Positions 19,445 to 30,244 of a DNA stretch of 64,000 bases are shown here, one piece after another. Below the pieces are notes generated by a model, which did not search any database, had not been told where the DNA came from, and saw only the letters and a list, made by a program, of their open reading frames with translations. Both the position numbers and the translations under genes were made by a program. This DNA comes from Stutzerimonas urumqiensis (GTDB lineage Bacteria > Pseudomonadota > Gammaproteobacteria > Pseudomonadales > Pseudomonadaceae). Each line of letters opens with the position of its first letter. Position 1 is the first letter of the stretch. Location: positions 186,001-250,000 of the forward strand of contig NZ_RBZQ01000004.1 of assembly GCF_003640395.1 (NCBI RefSeq), in the 5' to 3' direction.

Positions 19445-20911
19445 ATGAACGCCTCTCTGCTCATCCTGGCATTGACCGTTGCCAGCTTTCTTCTGGGATT
19501 TCTTCGCGACCTGTTCATCGCCGAGGCATTTGGCCTGAGCTGGGAAGCGGACCTCATCTTCGTCGCGCTGATCCTGCCGCTGTTCTTCGAGAACTTCCTC
19601 GGCCTCGCCCTGCGCGACGCCATGATTCCCTACCTGCAGAAGCTGCGCGGGCAATCCGAGTCGCTGTTCCAGGCCGTGGCCACGTGGCTCTACTGGCGCG
19701 TGGCGGGGCTGGGGCTGGCCGTCTGCGTGGTCGCCAGCGCGGCCAGCTACTGGCTGTTGAGCGCGCTCGCCCCCGGCTGGAGCGCCGCGCAGGTCGATGC
19801 CGGCCAACTGGTGTTCTGCGTCGGCACGCTGTTGATCGCCGTTCAGGCGGTGCTGTATTGCCAAGGCGCCTTGCTGAACATGGAAGGCGTGTTCGTCATG
19901 CCGATGACACGCACCGTTCTGCTCAATGCGGGCGCCATCGTCGGCATCCTGCTGCTGGAGCCTACCGGCATGGTGATCTTCGTCGGCATGCTTTTGCCGC
20001 AGTTGGCCCTGATCGCGGTGCAGCACCGGCGGATCGGCTATGTCGGGCGCCGTCATCAGGTGCGCACGGCCGGGCGCGGCGGCGAATTCGGTCTGGCCTT
20101 CGCGCCCGTCCTGCTCGCCGCCGGCGCGCAGCAGGCGTGTATCCTGGCCGAGCGCATGTTCGCCTCCTTCCTGCAGGAGGGCAGCATCACCATGCTGTCG
20201 TTCGCGTTCCGCATCGTGACCATCCCGCTGACGCTCTATGCGATGTCGATCCTGGCGGTGCTGTTTCCGCGCTTCGTCGAGAGCTGGGAGCGCGGCGATC
20301 ACCATGAGCATGGCGCCACGGTCCGCAAGGGCCTGTTGGCGGCGCTGCTGTTCCTGGTACCGGCGGCGGTGGTGCTCTGCTCGTTTCCCGAGGCGGTGGT
20401 GCAGGTGCTGCTCGAGCGAGGCGAATTCGGCGACGCGCAGACCGCCGCCACGGCAACGCTCGTCGCGGCTTACGGTATCGGCCTGCCGGCGATGGGGTTT
20501 GCCCTGCTCTGGGGACGCGCGCTGCTGGCGCAGCATCGGGCGCGCCTGTTCCTGATCGTGATGCTGGCAAGCTCGGGGCTGACCATCGTGCTCGATGCCT
20601 TGTTACTGCGCCCCTTTGGCGCCGAAGGGCTGGCGATCGCGTTCTCCGCTGGGGCCGTCGTGCAGGCGCTGTTGATGGGGTTTTTCGTCTACCGGACGTC
20701 GCCGGCCGGGTTTGGCTTCCCGCTGCTGGCGCGCTGGCTGGGCATCGCCGCTGTCGTTGGCGGTGTTCTGCATTACCTGCCCAAGCCCGGTGGGTTCATC
20801 GAGCTTTGCCTCTACATCGGCGCGGTGCTGGTGGCGTTCGTCCTGGGGCTCGGAGCGCTTGGCGAGCGGGACCTGTTTCGCCCGGCCTATTGGTCGATGA
20901 AGAAGGGCTGA
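19445..20911 (+). CDS. MurJ/MviN-like lipid-linked glycan flippase
   Basis: A 488-residue polytopic protein of the MOP exporter superfamily with about 14 hydrophobic helices. By-eye comparison with E. coli MurJ finds some central-cavity residues conserved (GFLRDLFIAEAFG for the R24 region, the acid in WEADLIFVA, and SFAFRIVTIP for the R270 region), but the R52/R53 pair is replaced by FENF. It is therefore related to the lipid II flippase but may serve another glycan, as MviN homologues in exopolysaccharide clusters do. The ATG at 19445 follows AGGATCAAGGA; a longer frame from 19295 adds 50 non-hydrophobic residues and is rejected. A single gene with its own terminator. Confidence 0.8.
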   Translation: MNASLLILALTVASFLLGFLRDLFIAEAFGLSWEADLIFVALILPLFFENFLGLALRDAMIPYLQKLRGQSESLFQAVATWLYWRVAGLGLAVCVVASAASYWLLSALAPGWSAAQVDAGQLVFCVGTLLIAVQAVLYCQGALLNMEGVFVMPMTRTVLLNAGAIVGILLLEPTGMVIFVGMLLPQLALIAVQHRRIGYVGRRHQVRTAGRGGEFGLAFAPVLLAAGAQQACILAERMFASFLQEGSITMLSFAFRIVTIPLTLYAMSILAVLFPRFVESWERGDHHEHGATVRKGLLAALLFLVPAAVVLCSFPEAVVQVLLERGEFGDAQTAATATLVAAYGIGLPAMGFALLWGRALLAQHRARLFLIVMLASSGLTIVLDALLLRPFGAEGLAIAFSAGAVVQALLMGFFVYRTSPAGFGFPLLARWLGIAAVVGGVLHYLPKPGGFIELCLYIGAVLVAFVLGLGALGERDLFRPAYWSMKKG

Positions 20912-20962
20912 AGCTGTTGCGTGCCGAAACGGGCACTGCCATTGGCACTAATGACTGAAACG

Positions 20963-20992
20963 AAAAGGCCGCTCGATTCGAGCGGCCTTTTT
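20963..20992. terminator. bidirectional intrinsic terminator
   Basis: Nine-bp stem GGCCGCTCG / CGAGCGGCC with an ATT loop, flanked by AAAA on the left and TTTTT on the right. It can end the MurJ-like gene on the plus strand (51 bp after its stop) and the SAF-domain gene on the minus strand. Confidence 0.88.
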
Positions 20993-21012
20993 CGATCCAC
21001 CTGCCTCAGCGA

Positions 21013-22233
21013 TCAGCCCGCGGCACCCGCAACCAGGGGAAATGGCTCCAGTCCCAGGACGTCCTCCTCGCAAACCGATGCCTTCAGGGCTTGCCGCTGC
21101 GCCTCGACGATCTCCAGCGCACGGCTGGGCAGGATATCGACGTCGTCGAAGGTGATCAGCTGGCCCGGCTCCACAGCCCGCTTGAGTGCGGTCTTGCGCA
21201 GCAGGCCGATCGGCACATGGTCCGGATGGTCGGCCAGGCGGATGGCCTCGCCACGGAACTGGAACCCGCCGATGCCGCGTTCGATCAGGTCGCCCGGCTT
21301 CATCGCCTGCTTGGCAATGGCAGCGACCCCCAGCGTCGGCCGCGTCGAGTTGTTGAGCAGCACACCGCCGCCGTTGAGTACGCGTCGCACGGTCTTGGCC
21401 ACTTCCAGCGAGCAGAGGTGGAAGGGGCGAACCAGGACGTAATAGGGGCCGGCACCGAGCTTGAAGTACTGGAGCGCGGGCGCCTGCTCCTCGTCATGGC
21501 GCCCGACGATGAACACGCCACCCGCCGAATAACCGCTTGGCACCACGTAGTCGACGATCGGCTGACCGGCACGGTCGGCCAGCATGCCGAGCACGCTCGC
21601 GCTGTCGTTCAGGTTGGTCGACCCCAACCCCTCGAGGCCCTGGCGGGTGATGGTGGCACCGAACCCGTTACCCACCACGACCTGCTCGATCTGCACCTTG
21701 GTGCCGTCGGTGAACGAGGTCGTCTGCTCGACACTGATGCCCTGCCGCTTGGCCCAGTAGGCCATGTCTTCGGGTGTCGGGTGATGGTTCAGGAAGCCCT
21801 TCATGTTGCCGTAGACCAGCGGGGTGAACCCCATCTGGATGGCATCCTCGTGCAGCGCTGCCAGCGAGCCCGGTTGATCGCCCTCGGCCTCGGTGATCAG
21901 CCCCTTGCCGGCCAGATAGGACCCGGTGGTGACCTGCAGCTCGGCGTTCACCGTCACGACCGGCAAGCCGGCCTCGAAGGCACGCTCGATGACCTCGGTG
22001 CCGTGAAACACGTCGCCGCTGCATTCGACGATGATGTCCGAATGCGCGATCAGGTCATCGATGGACTGGGTCAGCGCGCCGGCCAGCGGGAAATCGGCAA
22101 GGCTGCCGAGCGGACGTCGAGTCAGAACCCGCTCGATCTTCAAATCAGGGTGATGGTTGACGATCAGCCGCACGAAGGAGTGGGCGATCATACCGGTGCC
22201 TGAAACTCCAACTCGTTTGACAGTAGTAGACAT
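21013..22233 (-). CDS. NAD(P)-dependent oxidoreductase with C-terminal SAF domain
   Basis: A 406-residue protein. Residues 5-140 form a Rossmann domain of the homoserine-dehydrogenase-like type (VGVSGTGMIAHSFVRLI, then HSDIIVECSG and VVTVNAEL). The C-terminal third (from about residue 310, AAIAKQAMKPGDLIERGIGG) is a SAF domain as in sialic acid synthase and FlgA. Proteins of this architecture are widespread, often named only oxidoreductase or misnamed FlgA; the substrate is unknown to me, but sugar-acid or polyol chemistry is plausible. The ATG at 22233 has GGAACGG upstream. It is a single gene ending at a bidirectional terminator shared with the MurJ-like gene. Confidence 0.8.
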   Translation of the reverse strand: MSTTVKRVGVSGTGMIAHSFVRLIVNHHPDLKIERVLTRRPLGSLADFPLAGALTQSIDDLIAHSDIIVECSGDVFHGTEVIERAFEAGLPVVTVNAELQVTTGSYLAGKGLITEAEGDQPGSLAALHEDAIQMGFTPLVYGNMKGFLNHHPTPEDMAYWAKRQGISVEQTTSFTDGTKVQIEQVVVGNGFGATITRQGLEGLGSTNLNDSASVLGMLADRAGQPIVDYVVPSGYSAGGVFIVGRHDEEQAPALQYFKLGAGPYYVLVRPFHLCSLEVAKTVRRVLNGGGVLLNNSTRPTLGVAAIAKQAMKPGDLIERGIGGFQFRGEAIRLADHPDHVPIGLLRKTALKRAVEPGQLITFDDVDILPSRALEIVEAQRQALKASVCEEDVLGLEPFPLVAGAAG

Positions 22234-22510
22234 AGCGAATCCGTTCCGAAATGGGCATCGGCGATTGAGACCCCAGCGGCGTGTAAAGATTTTGTCCTTT
22301 AGAAAAAAATCTCTGGCTTATCGCCACCAAAGCGTCACTGCCTGGCCATCATTTTTGTTGTAGGGGTTTGCGCCTCGTTGACGCTAGCCAACGGCTACCC
22401 GTCGCGCTAATTGACTGCGATAGACGGTGGATCGCTTTCCGCTGTTTTTCTGCCGTCAGTCAAATGCTGCGGCCGAAACACCCAGGCCAGAGCCAATGCG
22501 GCGCCGGGCA
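22234..22510. other. non-coding stretch upstream of the SAF-domain gene
   Basis: No ORF with a convincing ribosome site was found on either strand in this part of the 359-bp gap. The part at about 22280-22345 is rich in A and T and holds an imperfect inverted repeat (AGATTTT ... AAAATCT, 22287-22312), which may belong to the promoter/leader of the minus-strand gene. No -35/-10 pair could be assigned with confidence. The rest (22350-22510) shows nothing recognisable. Confidence 0.5.
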
Positions 22511-22557
22511 AACGAAAACGCCCCGACCGGGAAGACCGGTCGGGGCGTTTTCGTTTT
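22511..22557. terminator. intrinsic terminator of tpx
   Basis: A perfect 20-bp stem, AACGAAAACGCCCCGACCGG and its complement, with loop GAAGA, starting about 37 bp after the tpx stop on the minus strand. T-rich flanks (TTTTCGTTT) occur in both directions, so it can work both ways; tpx is the likely user. Confidence 0.85.
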
Positions 22558-22592
22558 TACGCCAGGGAACGCTTGTATCGTTTACCGAGGAC

Positions 22593-23093
22593 TCACTTGA
22601 GCGCGTTCAGCGCGGCGTCGTAATCCGGTTCGCTGCCGATCTCGCGGACCAGCTCGCTGTGCAGCACCTTGTCCTGTTCGTCCAGTACCACGACCGCACG
22701 TGCCGCCACGCCGGCCAACGGGCCGCTGGCGATCGCCACGCCGTAGTCGGTCATGAATTCACGGCCGCGCATGGTCGACAGGTTGACCACGTTCTTCAGC
22801 CCTTCGGCACCGCAGAAACGCGCCTGGGCGAACGGCAGGTCGGCGGAGATGCACAGCACCACCGTGTTCGGCAGGCCCTCGGCCTGGGCATTGAACTTGC
22901 GCACGGAGGTGGCGCAGGTCGGGGTGTCGATGCTCGGAAAGATGTTGAGGACCTTGCGCTTGCCGGCAAAGGCGCTCAGCTCGATATCGGACAGATCCGC
23001 GCCGACCAGGCAGAAGCTGCGCGCCTGTGTGCCGGGCTGGGGAAAGTCGCCGATCACCTGGATGGGATTGCCGCGATGGGTCACTTCATTCAT
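22593..23093 (-). CDS. tpx: thiol peroxidase, atypical 2-Cys peroxiredoxin
   Basis: Tpx (166 aa) reduces hydrogen peroxide and organic peroxides with thioredoxin as reductant. The peroxidatic cysteine is C60 in [10 protein letters not shown] and the resolving cysteine is C94 in ARFCGAEG, the spacing found in E. coli Tpx (C61/C95). The ATG at 23093 has AAGGAG upstream. The gene lies 54 bp behind the alanine symporter gene on the same strand, with a hairpin between them, and is followed by a strong terminator. It is probably a separate transcription unit, although read-through cannot be excluded. Confidence 0.96.
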   Translation of the reverse strand: MNEVTHRGNPIQVIGDFPQPGTQARSFCLVGADLSDIELSAFAGKRKVLNIFPSIDTPTCATSVRKFNAQAEGLPNTVVLCISADLPFAQARFCGAEGLKNVVNLSTMRGREFMTDYGVAIASGPLAGVAARAVVVLDEQDKVLHSELVREIGSEPDYDAALNALK

Positions 23094-23110
23094 GTCTGAC
23101 TCCTTGTGCG

Positions 23111-23133
23111 AAAGCCGCGGTTGGCGCCGCGGC
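23111..23133 (-). terminator. hairpin after the alanine symporter gene
   Basis: On the minus strand, GCCGCGG pairs with CCGCGGC around loop CGCCAA, followed by TTTCG. It lies 15 bp after the symporter stop and just before the tpx ribosome site. The short T tail makes it a weak terminator. Confidence 0.45.
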
Positions 23134-23147
23134 GTGGGATGTGTGTT

Positions 23148-24497
<1,350 letters not shown>

Positions 24498-24746
24498 GTG
24501 CGTTCCTATTGTTCTTGGGCACCCTGTTGGGTGCGTGTCGTTAGCGGGCTGCCCGGGGTACTGCGGGCACCCGAGCCTGGGCGCGCCGCCGTCGGGTCGC
24601 AACGGCGGCATTCGCACGCAGCGGTGGAGTCCGTCGCGCGCGTGACCGTACGTGCAATGCCATGCGCCAGAAAACAGCGCGACCGGATGCTACCACGCAG
24701 TCACGGCCGTCAATCAATGCCGTGAGGCCCGTCACAGAGCCGATCT

Positions 24747-27700
24747 TCAGAAATCGCGGCGGTAGAAGATATCCAGCGAACTGGCAAGGCCGCTGGCCAC
24801 TTCCAGGAAAATGCGCTTGGTCAGCTGATAGCGCAGCGCGAAGGTGTTGGGCGCCTCGAACACCCCTACGCCGTAGCGCAGCGTCAGGCGATCGGTCAGC
24901 TCGCCGCTGGCGACCACGCGGGTCTCGGTCCCGCTGCCCTGCGTATCGAGCTGGAAATTCTCGATGCCCAGCCGCTCGGCGAAGCCACCCGCGACCCGCT
25001 GGCCACCGAGCAGCCCGAGCCCCAGGGCCGCCTGGGCCAGCAGATTGTTGTCGCCCGTGTCGGCCCCGAGCGGCCGACCGAGCACCAGGTAGGACAGCGC
25101 CTGCTCCTGGCTCATCGCCGGTTCGGCGAACACCTCGACCTGCGGCTGCGCGGCGCTGCCGGTGATCCGCAACCCGGCAATCACATCGTCCTCTTCGATC
25201 CGCCGGATGGCCTCGATGTCGAGGAAGGGTTGCGACAGCGGCCCGGTGAATAGCAGCCTCGCCCGACGGATGGTCAGCCGTTGCCCGTAGGCGCGGTAGC
25301 GACCGTCGACCAGGTTCAGTTGCCCACGGGTGTCGAGGTCGTCGCCGATATGCAGGAAGCCGCGCAGCAGCGCCGTCAGGCCGAAACCGCTGAAGGTCAG
25401 GCGGTCCTCGCCCACCACCACGTCCACATCCATGTCGATGTCCACCGGCTCGGCCGGCTGTTCGGCTTCCTCGCCGATAATCACCGCATCTTCCGAGACC
25501 TGCACGGTCGAGGGCGGCAGATCGCGGATGACGATCGCACCGCGCGGCACCTCGACGCGCCCGGCCACCGAGAGCTGGTCGCCGGCCAGGGAAATGCGCA
25601 GGTTCGGGGCGATTTCCACTTCGGCGTAGGGTTCGATCACCACCGGTAGCCGCTCGCCGACAAGGCGTGCGTCGAGGTCGATCCGATCGCTCCAATCGAG
25701 GCTGCCGGTCAGGGACCCACGCCCCTGCTCGCCGCTGCGCCATTGGCCGCCGAGCGCCAGCGCCTCACCGTCGATCTCCACGACCAGATTCAGGTCTTCC
25801 AGGCTGGTCGGCAGCTGCCCGCCGCCGATCTCGCCGTTCTCCAGCCGCAGCGTGCCTTCGATTTGCGGGGCGGCCAGGGTGCCGGTCAGCACGCCCGCGC
25901 CTTCGATGTGCCCGTCCAGCTGCTCGACCTGCGGCAGGAAGGGCCGCGCCGCTTCGAGCGCCAGATCGGTCAGGCGGAATTCACCCCTCAACGGTTTGAT
26001 GGCTCCGCGCGGGTCGACGCTGGCCTGGACGAACATCGAGCCCAGCGCGCCGCCGTCGAACTGCAACTGGCCGCTGGCCTCATCCGGCGTCAGTTCGGCG
26101 TCCAGCGCCAGGGTCTCGTAGGGGAAGTCGATCCAGCGATCGGCCTCGCGGACGCGCAAGGTCCCCGGGCCGGCATCGATCCGCAGCCCGCCGACCGGCC
26201 CGCTGTCCGGGCGCGCAAACGCCAGGTCTGCGTTGAGTTCGCCCTGCCAGTCGACATCCTGCGGCAGGTGCGCCGCGATGCGTTCCAGCGGGAAATTGCG
26301 CAGCCGGTAGTCGATGTCCGGGGTCGGCAGCAGGCGCTGCTCGCCGCCGCACAGGCTGGCCGGCGGCGAATCCCAGCAGTGCGCGCCCATCACCAGGCGG
26401 CCATCCGGGAAGCGCGTCAGCGGCGTGGTTTCGCGCAGGACCCACGCCTGCTCGGCCGCCTCGAGCTCGGCGCGCGTCAGCTGTCCGTGCCAGGTGTCAT
26501 CGCGCAGGCCGCCGCGAAGGTCGATGGCGACCTCGGCGAGCGGGCCGTCCAGCCGCAGTTGACCGCGATGCGCATCGAGGCTGCCCTGGGCTTCGATCGT
26601 CAGTTGTCCAAGCGCCCGTCCGGCGGCGCGCAGTTCACCGGCCGACAGGTCCAGGCTCCCGCGTTCCCCCTCGTCGAGACCGGCTTGCAGCGCCAGCGAG
26701 CCCACCTGGGTGTCGCCGAATGCCAGCGCCGTCCCGTCCAGCCGGGCGGAGGCGGACAGCGCCTCTGGCGTGCCGGTGGCCGTGACCAGCCCTTCGAGCC
26801 GGCCACCCAGCCCCGGCCAGAGCTGGCCGAGTCGCGCCAGCTCGAGCTCCAGCCGCGCCTGCACGGTTTCGCCCCAATGTCCGTCGCCCTGTATCCGGTT
26901 ATCGCCGACTCGCAGGTCGAGTGCGGACAGGCTCCAGCGGGTGTCGCGCACCTCGGCCTCGGCGTGCAGCGCGGCCGGTTGTCCACGCAGCGTGCCGTCG
27001 ATGTCGAGCGATGCCGTACCCCGCAGCCCACCGGCGAGCGAGCCCTCGCTGCGCACCGCTCCTTCCAGCCGTCCGGGCAAGGCCTCGATCCAGTAGGACG
27101 GGTCCAGCCCGGCGAGCGCCAGATCGGCCTTCCATTCGATGGCCTCGGCGAACCCGAGGCTGACGCTGCCACTGGCCATGCCCTCGCCGGCCTGCAACCG
27201 CAGGTCGGGGAAATGCACCTGCTCGAGGTCGCCGCTCACCGGGCTTTGCAGCGTGAAGTCGCCCGCCGGACCGGTGCCGGCCAGGTCGAAGTGGCCAAGG
27301 TAGCGGCCGTCGTCGTACTCGAACTCGGCGTCGAGCGTCCGCAGGCTGACCGGCGGCTCGGCGATGTCGGGATACAGCGTCGCCCAGGGGAAATCCCGCC
27401 AGCTCAGCTTCGCCTGGGCTTGCAGGGCTTCGCGCCAATCGACATGCCCTTCCAACCGGACGGTCCGTTCAGCGCCGGCGGCGAATTCGAGCAGCGCCAG
27501 CGTCGCCTCGCTGGCGGTCACCCGCCCTTGCAGGGCCACGTCGACCGGCGTGCCCTCGGCCGGGAGCCGTGTCGTGCCGAGCACCTGATAGCCCTGTTCC
27601 AGATTGCCCGCCAGGGTCAGTTCGATGTCTTGCAAGCGCAGCGTTTCGGGCAGCGTTGGCAGCGGTTTGAAGTCATCGCCTTCGAGCCGCAGGCGGGCCG

Positions 27701-28427
27701 GCAGGTGCTCGGCCAGCGGCTGCACCTCGCCGCTCAGCCGGCCCTCGAAATAGCCGTCGCTGTCGACGCGCAGCGCTACCTGATCGCGCAGCTCGCCGCT
27801 CGCCGCGAAGTCGAGCTCCCAGGGCTGATCCCCAGGCGCCGTCAGCGTGGCTGTGCCCTGCAATTCGAGCGGCCACTGGCCGGTTGTCGAAAGCCGCCCC
27901 TCCAGCGTCAGCTCGACGTCGTCGCGCACCAGCCTGAGCGTTTCCAGGGTCGCGCCCTCCTCCCCCCAGTCGGCGACCAGCCGCAATCGTTGCAGCTGCT
28001 CGGTACCGTTGAACCGCACGGGGCCGACCGCCAGCTCGCCGACTCGCAGTTCCAGGGGCAGTTTGATGTCGGCCAGGCTGAATGGCTCGGCGGGCGGCTG
28101 CTGCTCGGGTGTCGGCGGAAACACCAGCTCGACCGCACCGGCGGTCAGCGACTCGATGCACAACGTCAGGCGCAGCAGGCAGGCCGGGGACCAGTCCATT
28201 TCCGGCTGCTCGATCTCGATCCGGCGCGCGTCCTGTTGCCAGACGAGCCGCTCGGCCTGCCAATGCCCGCCCAATCGACCCTCGAAGCCGGTCAGCGTCA
28301 GGCCCGGCACCCGTCCGAGCGCCCAGCGGCTTCCGCTTTCGGTGCCGACGACCCAGCCGAGCATCAGGGCGATCGCCAGCAGCAGCGCCAGCAGGCCCCA
28401 GCCGAGCCCTTTCAACGCACGTTTCAC
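24747..28427 (-). CDS. tamB: translocation and assembly module inner-membrane protein TamB
   Basis: A 1226-residue AsmA-like/DUF490 protein. Residues 9-28 form the single inner-membrane anchor. The long middle is a repetitive beta-rich groove predicted to span the periplasm, and the C-terminal DUF490 part ends in a short aromatic segment (DIFYRRDF). TamB bridges the inner membrane and TamA and is linked to autotransporter assembly and to phospholipid transport to the outer membrane. Its ATG overlaps the tamA stop (ATGA), so the pair is coupled. The length is close to that of E. coli TamB (1259 aa). Confidence 0.95.
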   Translation of the reverse strand: MKRALKGLGWGLLALLLAIALMLGWVVGTESGSRWALGRVPGLTLTGFEGRLGGHWQAERLVWQQDARRIEIEQPEMDWSPACLLRLTLCIESLTAGAVELVFPPTPEQQPPAEPFSLADIKLPLELRVGELAVGPVRFNGTEQLQRLRLVADWGEEGATLETLRLVRDDVELTLEGRLSTTGQWPLELQGTATLTAPGDQPWELDFAASGELRDQVALRVDSDGYFEGRLSGEVQPLAEHLPARLRLEGDDFKPLPTLPETLRLQDIELTLAGNLEQGYQVLGTTRLPAEGTPVDVALQGRVTASEATLALLEFAAGAERTVRLEGHVDWREALQAQAKLSWRDFPWATLYPDIAEPPVSLRTLDAEFEYDDGRYLGHFDLAGTGPAGDFTLQSPVSGDLEQVHFPDLRLQAGEGMASGSVSLGFAEAIEWKADLALAGLDPSYWIEALPGRLEGAVRSEGSLAGGLRGTASLDIDGTLRGQPAALHAEAEVRDTRWSLSALDLRVGDNRIQGDGHWGETVQARLELELARLGQLWPGLGGRLEGLVTATGTPEALSASARLDGTALAFGDTQVGSLALQAGLDEGERGSLDLSAGELRAAGRALGQLTIEAQGSLDAHRGQLRLDGPLAEVAIDLRGGLRDDTWHGQLTRAELEAAEQAWVLRETTPLTRFPDGRLVMGAHCWDSPPASLCGGEQRLLPTPDIDYRLRNFPLERIAAHLPQDVDWQGELNADLAFARPDSGPVGGLRIDAGPGTLRVREADRWIDFPYETLALDAELTPDEASGQLQFDGGALGSMFVQASVDPRGAIKPLRGEFRLTDLALEAARPFLPQVEQLDGHIEGAGVLTGTLAAPQIEGTLRLENGEIGGGQLPTSLEDLNLVVEIDGEALALGGQWRSGEQGRGSLTGSLDWSDRIDLDARLVGERLPVVIEPYAEVEIAPNLRISLAGDQLSVAGRVEVPRGAIVIRDLPPSTVQVSEDAVIIGEEAEQPAEPVDIDMDVDVVVGEDRLTFSGFGLTALLRGFLHIGDDLDTRGQLNLVDGRYRAYGQRLTIRRARLLFTGPLSQPFLDIEAIRRIEEDDVIAGLRITGSAAQPQVEVFAEPAMSQEQALSYLVLGRPLGADTGDNNLLAQAALGLGLLGGQRVAGGFAERLGIENFQLDTQGSGTETRVVASGELTDRLTLRYGVGVFEAPNTFALRYQLTKRIFLEVASGLASSLDIFYRRDF

Positions 28428-30169
28428 AACTCCGGCCCCATCGAGAAATGAAACTGGAAGCCGCCGTCACCGTCGAGCGCATGGGCCAGATCGAGCCGCA
28501 GCGGGCCGACCGGCGAAACCCAGCGCAGGCCGATGCCGACGCCGGTGTGCGGGTCGGGCTCGCTCAGGGAGTTGAAGGCGTTGCCCTGGTCGATGAAGGT
28601 CGCGATGCGCCAGCGGTCGTTGATCGAATACTGGTACTCGGCGCTGACAACGACCTGGTAGCGGCCACCGATGCGATCGCCGTCCGAGTTGGTCGGCGAG
28701 AGGTGCTGATACTCGTAGCCGCGCACGCTTTGCCCGCCACCGGCGAAATAGCGCAGCGACGGCGGCACCTGGGTGTATTCGTCGGTGATGTTGGCGCCCA
28801 GCTGAAGGCGACCGAGGAAACGGTGGTCGTCCCAGAGCGTGGTCAGGCCCCGGAGCATCAGGTTGCTGTGGATCAGGTCGGCATCCGAGAGCAGCCCCTC
28901 CTTCGCCGCGGCCAGCTCGAAGCGGATGTGGTAGCCCTCGTTGGGGTCGATGGCGTTGTCGCTCTCCAGATAACTGAACGCGACGCCGGGCAGCAGCAGC
29001 GTGCTGAGGCCCGAATCGTCACCGAGGCGATATTCCTCGCGCTGCCACTTCAGCGAGATGACCCGGTCCCAGCCGCTGTCGAGCTGGCTGTGCCACTCGG
29101 GGCCGACGCGCAGCAGGCGGCTGAGCGTATCGGTGCCGGCGATTTCCTCGTACTGGTAGCCCCCGGCGAAGCGAAACTGATCGGTGAGCGGCGGATCGAG
29201 CGGAATCTCGTACCAGGCGCCGACGTTCTGCCGCGGCGCCGACAGTTCCGCGTCGATGCCATAGCTGTGGCCTTGCGGATTGACCCAGTGCCGGGTCCAT
29301 TCGAAGCGCATCCGCGGGCCGACGTCGGACGAATACCCGAGCCCGAGGCCGAAGGTGCGCGGCTCGCGCGCTGCCAGGTGAATAGTCACCGGCAGCACCT
29401 CGCCGCTGGCCTTGGCCGGGTCCACGTCGACCCGCACGCCATCGAAATAGCCGCTGGCCTGCAAGTTGCGGCTCAGTTCGGCGATCAGCTCCGAGTCATA
29501 GGGCACGCCGCTGTCGAACGGCACCATGCGCTGGAGCAGCCGGTCATCGAAGGGAGCGTCGCCCTGGAAGGTCACCTCGCCGAGCCGATACCGTGGCCCG
29601 CTGGTGAAGGTCAGCTCGACGTCCGCCGTGCCGGCCTCAGGGTCGATCAGCAGGCGCTGGCGAGTGAAGCGCGCGTCGAAATAGCCATAGCGCGAGGCCT
29701 GATTCTGCAACCGCTGCTTGACCGCCTCGTACTCGCCGTGGTCCAGGACCTCGCCTTCTGTCAGCAGATCGCGCGGCACCTCGAAGCGCTCGAACGACGC
29801 GGCCGGCCCCTCGACCTTCACCGCGATGTCGCGCAGGCGCACCGGCTCGCCGGGCTGGATGTCCAGCACCAGCGTCGGGTTCTCGCCCTCGGTGATTTCG
29901 CTGTCGATGGTCGGCTGGTAATAACCGAGCGCCTGGAGGGCCTTGATCGCCTGCTGCTCGGCGATTCGGCTGTAGCGCAGCAACTCCTCGGCGTCGCGAT
30001 CGCCCAGGTCGCCGATGTAGTTCTCGACGTTTTCCCGCAGCGCGCGGTTGCCCGGCTCGATGCGCACATCCAGCTCCGCCGCGTTCGACTCGACGCCGAG
30101 CGCGACGCCCAGCGCCGCGACCAGAAGCCGCAAACGGTGGCGAGGCCGGAGGCTCCGTGGCGTGGACAT
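28424..30169 (-). CDS. tamA: translocation and assembly module outer-membrane protein TamA
   Basis: A 581-residue Omp85-family protein. A signal peptide (residues 1-30, ending ESNAA) is followed by about three POTRA domains (residues 35-270) and a 16-strand barrel. The VRGY/F-type motif of the family is visible as GGGQSVRGYEYQHLSP near residue 470, and the C terminus ends in a strand with aromatic residues (FQFHFSMGPEL). TamA works with TamB, whose gene overlaps by 4 bp. A GNAT gene lies 75 bp upstream on the same strand. Confidence 0.95.
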   Translation of the reverse strand: MSTPRSLRPRHRLRLLVAALGVALGVESNAAELDVRIEPGNRALRENVENYIGDLGDRDAEELLRYSRIAEQQAIKALQALGYYQPTIDSEITEGENPTLVLDIQPGEPVRLRDIAVKVEGPAASFERFEVPRDLLTEGEVLDHGEYEAVKQRLQNQASRYGYFDARFTRQRLLIDPEAGTADVELTFTSGPRYRLGEVTFQGDAPFDDRLLQRMVPFDSGVPYDSELIAELSRNLQASGYFDGVRVDVDPAKASGEVLPVTIHLAAREPRTFGLGLGYSSDVGPRMRFEWTRHWVNPQGHSYGIDAELSAPRQNVGAWYEIPLDPPLTDQFRFAGGYQYEEIAGTDTLSRLLRVGPEWHSQLDSGWDRVISLKWQREEYRLGDDSGLSTLLLPGVAFSYLESDNAIDPNEGYHIRFELAAAKEGLLSDADLIHSNLMLRGLTTLWDDHRFLGRLQLGANITDEYTQVPPSLRYFAGGGQSVRGYEYQHLSPTNSDGDRIGGRYQVVVSAEYQYSINDRWRIATFIDQGNAFNSLSEPDPHTGVGIGLRWVSPVGPLRLDLAHALDGDGGFQFHFSMGPEL

Positions 30170-30244
30170 CAGGGCGGCACGTTCATCTGCATGGTGCGTC
30201 TGACAGACGAAGCGGCCGATAAATTCAGCCGCCGGCGCCTGTCG

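Noticed and set aside
22262..22312. A TAAAG ... GCCG arrangement on the minus strand upstream of the SAF gene that resembles a sigma-28 flagellar promoter.
   Set aside because: The spacing is two bases too long and the second half is GCCGCTGG, not GCCGATAA; the FlgA-like name of the SAF domain is not evidence for flagellar control.
25743..28451. Very long open frame on the plus strand opposite tamB (about 900 codons).
   Set aside because: It is the mirror of a GC-rich codon pattern in tamB; composition is Arg/Gln/Gly-rich with no domain and no ribosome site. The same holds for the long frames opposite muxC (11934-14552) and tamA (28082-30997).
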